Source of the DNA: Mycobacteriales bacterium
Lineage (GTDB): Bacteria; Actinomycetota; Actinomycetes; Mycobacteriales; Mycobacteriaceae
Assembly (NCBI GenBank): GCA_018376445.1
Contig: JAHABL010000010.1
Coordinates: 1-64,000 of the forward strand
Length of the DNA stretch: 64,000 nucleotides
Reading direction: 5' to 3'
Shown: in pieces, positions 25,409 to 33,489 of the stretch
Position numbering within the stretch: the first letter of the stretch is position 1
How the letters are laid out: the number at the start of each line of letters is the position of its first letter
Made by a program: the position numbers and the translations under genes
The notes under the pieces: generated by a model
What the model was told of the DNA's origin: nothing
The model's database searches: none
The model's input: the letters and a program-made list of their open reading frames with translations, nothing else

Positions 25409-26656
25409 ATGAGCACCGTTGGCATGAGCCCAGTTGGCAGCCCCGCCGAAACCCCGCCCGACGCCTTGAAATGCGCGGCAGGCGACTCCACCCGCGGCTT
25501 TATTGTGGGCACGCGCGGCTCTGCCCTCGCCCTCGCCCAAACCCAGCTGGTGGTCGATGCCCTCACCCCGCACCTGAGCCAGCCGCTGGACGTGCAGATC
25601 ATCACCACCCACGGGGACACCACCCGCGCCCACCTGGTGGATTTAGCGCAGCAAGGCCACACTGGTGTGTTCGCCAACGCTATCCGCCGCGCACTGCTGG
25701 AGGGACAGATCGACCTGGCCGTCCACAGCTGCAAGGACCTCCCCGCTGACCCCTGCCCTGGTTTGGAGATTCTGGCTATGCCGCCGCGAGGTGCTACCGC
25801 CGACTGCCTCTGCACGACCGCCGGCTGGACGTTGGAAACGCTTCCGGAGGGTGCCCGCGTGGGGACCGGTTCGCCGCGGCGTGCGGCGCAACTGTTGCGT
25901 GTACGACCGGACCTGAGCATTGTGCCCATTCGCGGGAACATCGAGCGGCGTCTCCGCTATCTGGAGGAGCCCGTGCTTAACACTCCGATTGGGTCTGGTA
26001 GTGGGTCTGGTGACGGTTCCTGCAGTGACGCACCCCTGGATGCGGTGGTTCTGGCGGAGGCCGGGCTGCAGCGCCTCGCCGCACGCGATACCGTGGCGGA
26101 CACGGTGCTGCGCTACATCAGCCAGCGGTTGCCTTTCCTGCCATCGCCCGCGCAGGGCGCTTTGGCGCTGGAAGTCCGCATGGACACAACACCCGCCCCA
26201 CTCCGCCAGGCGCTACTGGCTATCAATCACCAGCCGACACTGCTGGCCGCCATCGCCGAGAGGGCGCTGCTGCGCACCTTGCACGCCGGCTGCGAACTAC
26301 CCATTGGGGCGGAGGCCACCGCGCAGGTACATCCGCAGACCCGTGGGGTGGAGCTGACGTTGCGGGCAGAGATTCTCTCCCCAGACGGGCGGGAGCGGAA
26401 TGCGGTGGAGCACACCGTCACCGTCCCGCAGCTATCGTGGGCGGAGGAGTCGGCTGAGGTGGCTGCGGCGGAAATAGCTGCGGCGGAAGTAGCTGGGGCG
26501 GAGTCGGCCGCGGGGTTGTTGGCAGCGGCGCCGCTAGACATTGATCCCGGCTTGGTAGATCCGGCCTACTATGCGGAGGCGCATGAGGCGCAGTTGGCGG
26601 CTGCCTACCAATTGGGGCAGATGGTGGCGCGTCGACTGCAGGCCAACGCACGCTAA
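25409..26656 (+). CDS. hemC: Porphobilinogen deaminase (hydroxymethylbilane synthase)
   Basis: A 415-residue enzyme that joins four porphobilinogen units to hydroxymethylbilane. Visible blocks are GTRGSALALAQT, HGDTT, GVFANAIRRALLEGQIDLAVHSCKDLP, VGTGSPRRAAQL, IRGNIERRLR, FLPSPAQGALALE, and the dipyrromethane-carrying cysteine C295 in HAGCELPIGA. It is longer than usual (about 310) because of a 23-residue N-terminal extension, a Gly/Ser/Asp insert near 193-207 and an Ala/Glu-rich region near 345-375. Neither hemD nor hemB follows in the window. Confidence 0.95.
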   Translation: MSTVGMSPVGSPAETPPDALKCAAGDSTRGFIVGTRGSALALAQTQLVVDALTPHLSQPLDVQIITTHGDTTRAHLVDLAQQGHTGVFANAIRRALLEGQIDLAVHSCKDLPADPCPGLEILAMPPRGATADCLCTTAGWTLETLPEGARVGTGSPRRAAQLLRVRPDLSIVPIRGNIERRLRYLEEPVLNTPIGSGSGSGDGSCSDAPLDAVVLAEAGLQRLAARDTVADTVLRYISQRLPFLPSPAQGALALEVRMDTTPAPLRQALLAINHQPTLLAAIAERALLRTLHAGCELPIGAEATAQVHPQTRGVELTLRAEILSPDGRERNAVEHTVTVPQLSWAEESAEVAAAEIAAAEVAGAESAAGLLAAAPLDIDPGLVDPAYYAEAHEAQLAAAYQLGQMVARRLQANAR

Positions 26657-26782
26657 GAAAGTGTGTAGTGTGCGCGGGTCATCGCACTGCGTATTTTGCG
26701 TGAAGTGTGCTTCCTGTCCGACAGGTGTACCCCTCTGGCAGTATCGCGCTTCGTCGCCCCTGTTTGTGCACATAAATAAGGC

Positions 26783-26817
26783 GACGGGGCTAGGCTCTAC
26801 GAGCAGCTATCCCCGTC
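26783..26817. terminator. Nested hairpin between convergent hemC and ABC transporter genes
   Basis: GACGGGG (26783-26789) pairs with CCCCGTC (26811-26817), enclosing a second GCTC-TAC-GAGC stem. It lies in the 241-bp spacer between the stops of hemC and the minus-strand transporter gene, where a shared terminator is expected. On the minus side it is followed by a TTATTTATG stretch. Confidence 0.45.
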
Positions 26818-26897
26818 TGTGTGCTGGAGGGATTGATTATCCTAGCGCTTGGGTGGTGATGCCCTGGCTACACAATCCCCGCAGACAGCGTACAACA

Positions 26898-28643
26898 TCA
26901 GTCGACGAGTTTCCAACGCTGGGAGAATTCTTGGTCCTCCCAGAACTGTGCATAGGTGCCGCCGGCGGCCAAAAGCTCCTCGTGTGTGCCTAGTGCCTCA
27001 ACACCACCATTGGCCACAACCGCAATCTGGTCTGCCGCCTTAATAGTCGAAAGACGGTGTGCGATAACGATTACGGTGGTGTTGTGGGCGAGGCGGTGGA
27101 GGGTTTCCACGATGGCGGCTTCGTTTTCGCCGTCCAAACTGGAAGTAATCTCATCTAGTAGGACGATGGGCGATTTCTTCAGCAGCGCCCGCGCAATAGC
27201 AACTCGTTGCCGTTCGCCGCCAGACAGCCGCGAACCGCCTTCACCCACCATCGCATCCCAGCCCTCCGGCAGGGACTCAATCACTGTGTCCAAACACGCT
27301 GCCCGGGCAGCCTCCTTCACATCCTCATCGGACGCATCCGGCCGGCCCACCCGCACATTCTCCAGAATCGTCCCGTTAAACAGGTACGTCTCTTGGAACA
27401 CAATGGAGAGGTTCTGCATCAACTCCTCAGTGGACACGTCACGCACATCAATGCCACCAATGCGCACCGCGCCCTTATTCACATCCCAGAAGCGGGCGAT
27501 CAGCCGCTGAATAGTGGACTTACCGCCACCCGACGGCCCCACCAGCGCCGTCATCGTCCGCGCTGGCATATACAGGTTCACATCCCGCAGCACCGGCGTA
27601 TCCTCCCGGTACCCGAAGGACACGTCATCCAACTGCACATCCACACCCGGAATACGCATCCGCTGGTTCGGATCCGGCTCCGGCAAGCCCGGCGCATCCA
27701 GAATGCTCGCCAAGCCCAGCAACGCCTCCCGGCTGATAGTAATAGCGGCCACGTTCAATACCACCTGCATGAGCGGAATGAACATGCGGACGATGAGCAC
27801 CGCAATAGCCAGGAATAGGGCGACATCCACCGGCTGCACCCCCAGCCCGTGGTAGCCGCTGGCCAGCTGCCAGCCCAACACCAGCAGAGACACTACGCAC
27901 GCCAGGATCAGCGGCAGCTGGTACAGCTTCGCCACATTACTGGTGGCCGTCAACTCCTCCAGGACCGCCCGGGAGTCCGTATCGATAGCGTCCTCCAGCG
28001 GCTTCCACTGCTTTCGGTGCGACGCCCGCAGCAGCGGCTGGGCCTGCGCATACTCCAGCGACCGGGCAGTCAGTGCCCGCTCCATGTCACTGTGGTGGTT
28101 CACTTCCTCATCCACATCCGTCAACATGTGCCGGAACGCCCACACACAGAACGGCAGCGCCAGCAGGAACGGCAGTGTAGCCTGCCAGTTCACCACCAGC
28201 CCCGCCAACAGCATCACCCCCACCATACTGAGGGTGTTGCAGATGGCCGGTAGCGCCACCGACGGATAGTGGCTGAGGTTATTCACGTGGTAGCTCAGCG
28301 CATGGGAGATACGTCCCCGCGCCCGGTCGTCGAACCAGCCCAGCGGCAGGGTGAAGATCTTGTTGCCTACCCGCTCCACGGACTGGCCACAAATGTCGAA
28401 GGTGGACAGGTTGTAGGAGAAGATCGTGGTGCTGATGTTGGCGATGCACGCCAGCACACCGGCCGCCACCACACCGCCCAGCCACGGCCACATGCCGTTC
28501 CAGTCCTGGGCGAACAGGTGGCGGAGCAGCGGCACCAGCATAATGAACGCGGCCGCTTGGAATACGCCGGAGAGGACAAAGCCGACGATGATGCGCGTCA
28601 GGCCCTTCTGGATCCCCAAGATACGGGACATTTCCTTAAACAT
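26898..28643 (-). CDS. ABC transporter, fused permease/ATPase, second subunit (IrtB/YbtQ-like)
   Basis: A 581-residue half transporter: six membrane helices in the first 300 residues, then an ATPase domain with Walker A GPSGGGKST, signature LSGGERQRVAIARAL, Walker B IVLLDE and an H-loop IVIAHRLS. It starts 9 bp after the stop of the other half transporter, so the two surely form a heterodimer. Pairs of this type (IrtAB in mycobacteria, YbtPQ in Yersinia) move ferric siderophores although built like exporters. The upstream DtxR-type box supports an iron-related role; import versus export cannot be settled here. Confidence 0.85.
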   Translation of the reverse strand: MFKEMSRILGIQKGLTRIIVGFVLSGVFQAAAFIMLVPLLRHLFAQDWNGMWPWLGGVVAAGVLACIANISTTIFSYNLSTFDICGQSVERVGNKIFTLPLGWFDDRARGRISHALSYHVNNLSHYPSVALPAICNTLSMVGVMLLAGLVVNWQATLPFLLALPFCVWAFRHMLTDVDEEVNHHSDMERALTARSLEYAQAQPLLRASHRKQWKPLEDAIDTDSRAVLEELTATSNVAKLYQLPLILACVVSLLVLGWQLASGYHGLGVQPVDVALFLAIAVLIVRMFIPLMQVVLNVAAITISREALLGLASILDAPGLPEPDPNQRMRIPGVDVQLDDVSFGYREDTPVLRDVNLYMPARTMTALVGPSGGGKSTIQRLIARFWDVNKGAVRIGGIDVRDVSTEELMQNLSIVFQETYLFNGTILENVRVGRPDASDEDVKEAARAACLDTVIESLPEGWDAMVGEGGSRLSGGERQRVAIARALLKKSPIVLLDEITSSLDGENEAAIVETLHRLAHNTTVIVIAHRLSTIKAADQIAVVANGGVEALGTHEELLAAGGTYAQFWEDQEFSQRWKLVD

Positions 28644-28652
28644 GGTGGTCTC

Positions 28653-30512
28653 CTAGGCGTCTTGCTGCGCGGTCCACATGCCGCAGTAGGTGGGTGACGT
28701 GTCCAGTAGCTCACTGTGAGTGCCGGTGGCCTCAATACGGCCATGGTTGAGCACCACAATCTGGTCCACATCCTGGATAGTGTGCAGGCGGTGTGCGATG
28801 ACTACCACGGTTCGGGTGCCACGCAGGTCCGCCAGCGCCTCCTGGATGGCGCGCTCAGAGTGGGGGTCCGCGTAGGCGGTCGCCTCATCCAACAGCACAA
28901 TGGGTGCATCCTGCAGGAATGCGCGGGCAATGGTGAGGCGCTGCTGTTCCCCGCCAGACAGGTAGGCGGAGTCTGAGCCGACGATGGTGTCGTACCCCTG
29001 CGGCAGCTCCATGATCCGGTCGTGGATACGGGCAGCCTTTGCGGCGGCGATGACCTCCTGCTGAGTGGCGTCGGGGCGAGCGATACGGATGTTGTTGGTG
29101 ACGGTGTCCGACAACAGACTGATGTCCTGGAACACAATGGCCATGTTGTGCATGAGCTCCTGGGTGGACACGTCACAGATGTTCACGCCGTCAATCTCCA
29201 CCGTGCCGCTGTCGGGTTCCCAGAAGCGGGCAATGAGGCGGGTGATGGTGGTTTTGCCGGAGCCAGAGGGACCGACCAGGGCGGTGACGGTGCCGGGCTG
29301 CATGGTGAGGGAGATGTCGTGCAGCACCTCGGTGCGGGCGGAAGCAGTGGCGCTGGAATCGGCTATGGCCGTAGTGTCTACTGCAAGGGCTGCATCTGCC
29401 TCGTCCGCAGACTCCTCGTTGGGCTTGGCGGCGTAGCTGAAGCTCACGCCTTTCAGCTCGATGGTGTTGCCGGTGAGGGGCTGCGGGTTGTCCGTCTCCT
29501 CAATGTCCGGCTCCAGCAGCAGCGTTCCGATTTCGCTGATGCTGTTCGCCCCGTGGAAAATGTAGGAGGTCAGCGTGTAGAGCCGGCCGATGGCTTCCGG
29601 CATGCCCAAGCCGAGCAGTAGGAAGGGCATCAGATCGACGGGCTGTACGATTCCCTTCCACGCCATCAGCGCCCCTGCCACCATCAGCGGAATGAGCATG
29701 GCGCCGGGGATCATCAGGCCGGCGGCCGCCCCTTGTGGCTTTCCGAACCCGGACATGTAGTCGTCCAGGCTCTTCTGGTAGCAGGCGGAGGCGTCTTCGA
29801 AGCGCTTGAATTCTTGACCCGTCAGCCCGAAGTTCTTCACCTCGGCAATGCCATCGGCGATTTCTACGGCGGACTCGGAGAGCTGTTTCTGCGCCTCCGT
29901 GTACTCCACCATGATGTTGCCGTCCGACAGCACAAAGCCCAGCACCGACACCAGCACCACCAGCACCAGGTAGGCCAGTACCACCAGCGTCATCCGCCAG
30001 TCGCACACGAAGAGGTAGATGAAGCCGACGATGACGGTGGTGAGTGAGTTCGGCAGGTCGGCCGCCGAGTGGGCGACGACGGTGTGGATATTGGTGACGG
30101 CGTCGTTGATGGTGGCGCGTACCCGGCCGGAGGTTTGCTCATCGAACCAGCCGAGCGGGAGTTTGTCCAGCTTGGCGAGGATGCGGCGACGGGTGGTGGC
30201 GCGGAACTTGGCTTCCACGACGTGGGCGTAGCCGGTGGCTCCCATGATGAGGAAGTAGCGGAGGAGAACGCAGACCAGTGCGGCGGCCAGGATCCACCAG
30301 AAGTGGGGGTCGCCGGCGCTGGTGAGGCCATGGTTGGTGACGATGTAGCGGGCGGCCTCAACGAGGGCGATGTACATGCCGATTTCGGCGACACCGCCAA
30401 GTGCAGCGAGGGAGACAATGCCCGCCATTTCGTGGCGGATAGGGTGGAGGACGACGCTGGCGGGGGACGGTTTCTTCGGTTCCCGTGGCGTCGTGGTGGA
30501 AGTCGTTCTCAT
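28653..30512 (-). CDS. ABC transporter, fused permease/ATPase, first subunit (IrtA/YbtP-like)
   Basis: A 619-residue half transporter with a membrane domain (about 30-330) and an ATPase domain with Walker A GPSGSGKTT, signature LSGGEQQRLTIARAF and Walker B IVLLDEATAYAD. It lacks the siderophore-reducing FAD domain that precedes mycobacterial IrtA. An Ala/Asp-rich stretch near 365-395 joins the two domains. The ATG at 30512 lies 6 nt after a TAGGGT hexamer and has no strong ribosome site, so the transcript is probably leaderless. The DtxR-like operator overlaps the promoter just upstream. Confidence 0.85.
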   Translation of the reverse strand: MRTTSTTTPREPKKPSPASVVLHPIRHEMAGIVSLAALGGVAEIGMYIALVEAARYIVTNHGLTSAGDPHFWWILAAALVCVLLRYFLIMGATGYAHVVEAKFRATTRRRILAKLDKLPLGWFDEQTSGRVRATINDAVTNIHTVVAHSAADLPNSLTTVIVGFIYLFVCDWRMTLVVLAYLVLVVLVSVLGFVLSDGNIMVEYTEAQKQLSESAVEIADGIAEVKNFGLTGQEFKRFEDASACYQKSLDDYMSGFGKPQGAAAGLMIPGAMLIPLMVAGALMAWKGIVQPVDLMPFLLLGLGMPEAIGRLYTLTSYIFHGANSISEIGTLLLEPDIEETDNPQPLTGNTIELKGVSFSYAAKPNEESADEADAALAVDTTAIADSSATASARTEVLHDISLTMQPGTVTALVGPSGSGKTTITRLIARFWEPDSGTVEIDGVNICDVSTQELMHNMAIVFQDISLLSDTVTNNIRIARPDATQQEVIAAAKAARIHDRIMELPQGYDTIVGSDSAYLSGGEQQRLTIARAFLQDAPIVLLDEATAYADPHSERAIQEALADLRGTRTVVVIAHRLHTIQDVDQIVVLNHGRIEATGTHSELLDTSPTYCGMWTAQQDA

Positions 30513-30518
30513 GGCTCC

Positions 30519-30524
30519 ACCCTA
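30519..30524 (-). promoter_or_regulatory. -10 element of the ABC transporter operon (TAGGGT, minus strand)
   Basis: On the minus strand TAGGGT is followed by exactly 6 nt and then the ATG at 30512, the same spacing seen at four other genes in the window. The DtxR-like box begins 10 bp further upstream and covers the expected -35 area. Confidence 0.45.
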
Positions 30525-30533
30525 TACCCTTTT

Positions 30534-30552
30534 TTAGGGTAGCCTAACCTCT
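30534..30552. promoter_or_regulatory. DtxR/IdeR-type iron box
   Basis: TTAGGGTAGCCTAACCTCT matches 16 of 19 positions of the DtxR consensus TTAGGTTAGCCTAACCTAA. It lies 22-40 bp upstream of the first transporter gene and overlaps the -35 region, the place for iron-dependent repression. DtxR binding is inference from the match. Confidence 0.75.
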
Positions 30553-30637
30553 TTTATGCACTTCGGGTCGCAGCTGCGCTACAGCTCGGCGCGGGTGCGC
30601 AGCGCACTGGGGCTACCCAGGTGACGGCCCGGCACCT

Positions 30638-30669
30638 CAGCCACAGAACAGCGCAGCCACAGAACAGCG
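30638..30669. repeat. Tandem 16-bp duplication
   Basis: CAGCCACAGAACAGCG occurs twice head to tail (30638-30653 and 30654-30669) in the spacer between the DtxR box and the 3' end of the next minus-strand gene. It is probably a replication slip; no function is apparent. The remaining 30554-30755 holds no supported gene. Confidence 0.7.
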
Positions 30670-30755
30670 CACGGCCGTAGCCGACGCACCGCCGGGACCC
30701 GTCACCCCCCCAGTGCACGCACAGCACAAGCACCAGCGCAAGCTCAGTACAAGCG

Positions 30756-31856
30756 CTACCAGGGTTCCAGCGTGAGCCTGGCCTGCCCCACCGGGGCACC
30801 CACCAAGTTGGGATCCGACGGCGGATAGTCCTTAATCTGGTCCACCTCAATCCGCCCCACCTCATTGATGTACGCAGAGTCACCCTTCACCAGTGTCGGG
30901 TTGAAGCCGGTCTCGCACTCACGGCCGTTAATCTTCTCCTCGATGAACACATCCAGTCCCAGCGGGCCGCCACGCCCATGCGTACCACGCAGCGTCAATT
31001 TGCCGCGCGCCTGGTGCACATCTACCTGCTTCGGCGCAACCGGGCCAAGCGTCAGGTCCACTCGCGTCTGGCGTTCAAACTCGAACTTGTCCAGCATGCA
31101 CGGCGCATGATCCGCATACTGGGCAAGCGTCAGCGTTGCCGTCGGGTTGTAGCTGCTCAAGCTCAGATCCTCCATGGCAATCACCAGCCCCGGCTGAATC
31201 GCCACCGTGTACACCACCCCATCGGAGCTAGACGGCGAACCCGACACATACAGCGGGAACTGGTAGCCAGGCAGCGAACCATCCGTTGGGTCCAGGTTCA
31301 CCGGCGTTACCCGGTAGCGCGGGAACTGCGACTGCTGCGACGCGCCATTCGGGTCGCCTTTCTTCACGTCCCGCTGCGGGCTATCCTCCGACCAGCCCAA
31401 ACCATCCGGGTACGTGTTCATCTGTACCCACTGGAACTGCGCCCACACACCCCGCGGACGCTTGTTGTTGTGCTTCAGTGACACATCTACGTCACCAAAC
31501 TCCGACAGGCGAAGTGTAAACGGCGCCATATCACTGCGCGTAAACAGCAAGGTCGTCTGGAGGGGGACGGTGACGGTCGCCCGCCCCGTATCGACTGTCG
31601 ACGGGGAAAGTGGGGAGGCGGCGGCCTGCGGGGCGGCCTGGGGCGTGCCGGACAAGGTGAGGGCGAGCGTAAGAGCTGCGAAAACTGCCAGGCCACGGCG
31701 GGCCCAGCCGGTGCGGCGGGTGCGACCAGGACACGCTGCCAAGGGGGCACCGGGGAATAGTTCCGAGGTGTCGCCGTGACGTGCTGCCGGGGCGCCAACC
31801 GCTGCACGAGTAGCGCGTACAGTGCGGTTTACGGATGCTGCGGTAGGAGTTGTCAT
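30756..31856 (-). CDS. Exported protein of unknown function
   Basis: A 366-residue protein with an unusually long basic N-terminal region (Arg-rich to residue 53), then a hydrophobic segment GLAVFAALTLALTLSG and an Ala-rich cleavage region (AAPQAAASP) near 75-80, so it is probably secreted. The mature part is rich in beta-type sequence (TVTVPLQTTLLFTRSDM, LTLRGTHGRGGPLGLDV) with two cysteines; I recognise no family. The ATG lies 6 nt after a TAGGCT hexamer and lacks a ribosome site, which suggests a leaderless mRNA. The next gene upstream on the same strand is also exported, but two strong hairpins separate them. Confidence 0.75.
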   Translation of the reverse strand: MTTPTAASVNRTVRATRAAVGAPAARHGDTSELFPGAPLAACPGRTRRTGWARRGLAVFAALTLALTLSGTPQAAPQAAASPLSPSTVDTGRATVTVPLQTTLLFTRSDMAPFTLRLSEFGDVDVSLKHNNKRPRGVWAQFQWVQMNTYPDGLGWSEDSPQRDVKKGDPNGASQQSQFPRYRVTPVNLDPTDGSLPGYQFPLYVSGSPSSSDGVVYTVAIQPGLVIAMEDLSLSSYNPTATLTLAQYADHAPCMLDKFEFERQTRVDLTLGPVAPKQVDVHQARGKLTLRGTHGRGGPLGLDVFIEEKINGRECETGFNPTLVKGDSAYINEVGRIEVDQIKDYPPSDPNLVGAPVGQARLTLEPW

Positions 31857-31862
31857 ACCCTT

Positions 31863-31868
31863 AGCCTA
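31863..31868 (-). promoter_or_regulatory. -10 element of leaderless promoter (TAGGCT, minus strand)
   Basis: TAGGCT on the minus strand, then 6 nt, then the ATG at 31856. Further upstream an imperfect dyad AGATTTC/GAAATCT at 31945-31970 could be an operator; no binding protein is suggested by context. Confidence 0.4.
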
Positions 31869-32140
31869 GGCAACGGAAAGGGGTCGTGGGCCACCTGAGG
31901 AAAATTGCCATGAAGTCGTGAGCAAAAAACGTTTCTGCTGGTAGAGATTTCATATATTTATGAGAAATCTTTAACTCACACTTTTCTTCACAGACTCAGT
32001 TTGGATACCCGAAGTTCCAGAGTCGTTTCAAGAGCCTCGTCACCAATTTCCCCTGGGCGGCCACAACCCCAAGGATGTCCCCACAGGGCAGCGGCAGATA
32101 AAAACCAGCAGCTAGCACAGCTTGCTAGGCGACGCTGCAT

Positions 32141-32177
32141 GGCTGCGCTGCTAGCGCGAGTAGCTAGCAGCGCAGCC
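32141..32177. repeat. Perfect 15-bp inverted repeat, no U-tract
   Basis: GGCTGCGCTGCTAGC (32141-32155) and its exact complement (32163-32177) enclose a 7-nt loop. It lies 120 bp beyond the stop of the minus-strand gene at 32296. It may be a second terminator stem or a palindromic repeat element; several GCTAGC copies cluster around it (32111-32168). Confidence 0.6.
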
Positions 32178-32236
32178 CACTGCCAGCACCTCGTTCCCAC
32201 CGGGACCCGTCACCGCCCGTTACCTGAAATAGTAAG

Positions 32237-32271
32237 GCGCGGGTGGCCTGAGGAATCCAGGCAACCCGCGC
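32237..32271 (-). terminator. GC-rich hairpin terminator after the 334-residue gene
   Basis: GCGCGGGTGGCCTG (32237-32250) pairs with CAGGCAACCCGCGC (32258-32271), 13 of 14 positions, around a 7-nt loop, 25 bp beyond the stop at 32296. On the minus strand it is followed by CTTACTATTTC rather than a pure U-tract. Confidence 0.55.
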
Positions 32272-32295
32272 TGAGCTCATATGAGGAGGCTAGCT

Positions 32296-33300
32296 CTACT
32301 TCTTGACATTGGGGTTGTTCTTCTTCTTCTGAACACCCTTGTAGATGCCGTAGCCGCCGCCACCAACAACAGCGAGGACGATGATAACGATCAGGGCGGT
32401 CAGCCAGCCGGGGGTGCCGGAGCCACCGGTGTCCTGCTCGGCAGCGACGTCAGTGTCGGTGATCTGAAGCTGGCCATCGCTGGCAGCAGAGCTGGAGGAA
32501 GCGCTCTTGTCGCCATTGGTGGCGGAGCTCTTCTCGCCAGCCTTCTTATCGCCGGCCTTCTTATCGCCGGCCTTCTTATCGTCAGCCTTCACATCGGCGG
32601 CGGAGCCCACAGCGTTAACGGACGCCAGGGTTTCCTTGCCCATGGTGGAGTGACAACGAACCTGCAGGTCGAAGTCGCCGAGGACCGGGGCGCTCACAGC
32701 GTTCTTCACGGTGAAGAAGTTCTCCGGGTTGTTGAACTCGGCGGCGGCACCCTCGTTGGCGGGGTGCAGGGTGGGGATCTTGCCGGGCTTGGTGGCCTTG
32801 AAGGTCACCTCAACCTGCGGGGGTCCCCAACGCTGGATGTCCTTGCCGTTCGCATCAACGTTGATGTTGCCGATAACCAGGCGGTTGCCGCCAACCAGGC
32901 TGATGGAGGGCTGGCCGCTGGTGGCGTGGCCGGATCCAATGAAGCGAGCGGTAACGAAGGAGCTCGGGTCGTCAATAGTGAAGCGGTAGGTGGCGTTGGC
33001 GTAGTTCTTGACAGTAAGGCCGTGGTCGACGCCCTTAATGGGGGCGGGGACGTAGTCGAACACCATCTTGAACTCTTCGCCAACCTTAACCTGGTCGGGA
33101 ATGTTAATGGTCATGGTGTCGGGGTCGCCGACGAAGGTTTCATCCTGTCCAGCGGGAGCACCGTTACTGCGGCAGGTGCTGAGGATGGTCTTAGTTACGG
33201 TTGCTGCTGAGGCAGTCGCGGCGGTAAACGGTGCGAGGCTGAAGCCCACGCCCGCTACGGCGGCGAGTGCAAGGAGTCGCTTAGAGAAGTTTCGGGTCAT
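32296..33300 (-). CDS. Membrane-anchored exported protein, unknown function
   Basis: A 334-residue protein with a clear signal peptide (cleavage probably after ATASA, residue 32), a beta-rich extracellular domain with two cysteines (STCRSNG and VRCHSTM) that could form one disulfide, and a Lys/Asp/Ala linker with tandem DKKAG repeats near 240-256. A Ser-rich stretch, one membrane helix (LTALIVIIVLAVVGGGGYG) and a basic tail KKKNNPNVKK follow. It would face the cell envelope and be held in the membrane by its C-terminus. I do not recognise the family. A GATAAT hexamer 7 nt before the ATG suggests a leaderless transcript. Confidence 0.75.
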   Translation of the reverse strand: MTRNFSKRLLALAAVAGVGFSLAPFTAATASAATVTKTILSTCRSNGAPAGQDETFVGDPDTMTINIPDQVKVGEEFKMVFDYVPAPIKGVDHGLTVKNYANATYRFTIDDPSSFVTARFIGSGHATSGQPSISLVGGNRLVIGNINVDANGKDIQRWGPPQVEVTFKATKPGKIPTLHPANEGAAAEFNNPENFFTVKNAVSAPVLGDFDLQVRCHSTMGKETLASVNAVGSAADVKADDKKAGDKKAGDKKAGEKSSATNGDKSASSSSAASDGQLQITDTDVAAEQDTGGSGTPGWLTALIVIIVLAVVGGGGYGIYKGVQKKKNNPNVKK

Positions 33301-33477
33301 AGCCCCTATTATCTAGGAAATATCGCCCCCACATGCAGGAATGAAATTGTTTTTCTTACTATTTACAACTGTTGATAAAAGTCCTACATTGACCCTTCAT
33401 TGCCCCTCGCTTTCCCCCTTCTCTTCTATTTTGTGACGGCGCTCACAGCCTGATCGTATCTTTACAAGCCGGGGCGT

Positions 33478-33483
33478 TAAGCT
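33478..33483 (+). promoter_or_regulatory. -10 element of leaderless promoter (TAAGCT)
   Basis: TAAGCT is followed by 6 nt and the ATG at 33490, with no ribosome site. The 189-bp spacer 33301-33489 also holds the divergent promoter of the minus-strand exported protein. Confidence 0.45.
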
Positions 33484-33489
33484 AGGCGT

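Noticed and set aside
30696..32220. Recurrent GGGACCCGTCACC 13-mer in two spacers and, inverted, within dnaA
   Set aside because: A few repeated 13-mers are expected by chance in 64 kb of GC-rich DNA; there is no common context.
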